Part shown: one piece after another, positions 41,139 through 41,237 of the stretch | Layout of the letters: every line of letters begins with the position of its first letter | How positions within the stretch are numbered: position 1 is the stretch's first letter | Assembly: GCA_039908105.1 (NCBI GenBank) | Contig: JAMOBI010000029.1 | Location: forward strand, 1 to 41,237 | Direction of reading: 5' to 3' | DNA length: 41,237 bases | Origin: Magnetaquiglobus sp039908105 | GTDB taxonomy: Bacteria > Pseudomonadota > Magnetococcia > Magnetococcales > Magnetaquicoccaceae | Program-made: the position numbers and the translations under genes | The notes under the pieces: model-generated | What the model was told of the DNA's origin: nothing | The model's database searches: none | Seen by the model: the letters and a program-made list of their open reading frames with translations, nothing else

Positions 41139-41237
41139 ATGTCGCTGACCGATACCCAATTGCCAACATGAGAATCGAACCAACGTCCGCCCCCAAGAGC
41201 ATCGCGGATGGGCGGGGCTTGTCCATTCTGGTGCAAC
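41139..41237 (+). pseudogene. Start of a tyrosine integrase gene, frameshifted and cut by the window edge
   Basis: ATG 41139 opens MSLTDTQL, then the frame meets TGA at 41169. Shifting by one base after TTG restores NMRIEPTSAPKSIADGRGLS and ILVQ to the edge. Together these read like the N-terminal arm-binding domain of P4-type tyrosine integrases (LTDTxxRNAKP...ADGxGLxLLV pattern), which commonly insert at the 3' end of tRNA genes; a tRNA-Leu lies 190 bases upstream. ATG 41168 is an alternative start. Only about 33 codons are visible, so both the identity and the break need the sequence beyond the edge. Confidence 0.5.

Overview
The window is a GC-rich chromosomal segment from a Gram-negative proteobacterium. 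Evidence for this is the periplasmic nitrate reductase, Tat and Sec signals, type II secretion pseudopilins and a Yej-type peptide importer. Multi-domain two-component genes, a TPR-CHAT protein, Rpn-type genes and abundant palindromic intergenic repeats suggest a Magnetococcales-like or other deep-branching alphaproteobacterial lineage. That placement is inference: no rRNA is present and no magnetosome genes were seen.

Layout. (1) 507-5798, plus strand: a tight cluster of a membrane-anchored SGNH protein, a seryl-tRNA-synthetase-like amino acid:[carrier protein] ligase, a carrier protein, a KAS III-like enzyme and an MBOAT acyltransferase. The parts match the logic of the dlt D-alanylation operon (ligase, carrier, MBOAT, SGNH), but the ligase is of an unrelated class, so it looks like an aminoacyl or acyl modification system for a surface glycan. 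(2) 5938-8601: pyruvate phosphate dikinase. (3) 8915-11517: gspFGHI, a partial type II secretion cluster. (4) 11979-22116: a 10-kb signalling island around a Kai clock. It has two histidine kinases, an Rcp1-like receiver, a receiver protein with a KaiA-like C-terminal domain, KaiB, KaiC, a second KaiB, a PAS-GGDEF diguanylate cyclase and a hybrid kinase. A KaiA-like partner next to kaiBC outside cyanobacteria is the most striking observation. (5) 22609-28374, minus strand: napDAGHBC, with an FNR-type box upstream. (6) 28516-30642: IS21 remnant, repeats, a rubredoxin-domain protein and a frameshifted Rpn nuclease gene. (7) 30646-34449: a 1267-residue TPR-CHAT protein. (8) 34573-38238, minus strand: an orphan Hpt protein, a small unknown protein and yejAB. 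(9) 38546-40796: a Memo-AMMECR1 fusion and a YdjM-like membrane protein. (10) 40863-41237: tRNA-Leu(CAG) with promoter and terminator, then the frameshifted start of what looks like a tyrosine integrase.

Two families of dispersed repeats occupy most longer intergenic gaps. Family A is about 220-290 bp, has terminal inverted repeats and contains three hairpins. Its third hairpin changes sequence between copies while both arms change together. Family B is about 70-90 bp and carries a CCGTGGAAC/GTTCCACGG stem. Copies sit inside the carrier-protein cluster (between ligase and carrier genes) and inside the nap operon (between napA and napG).
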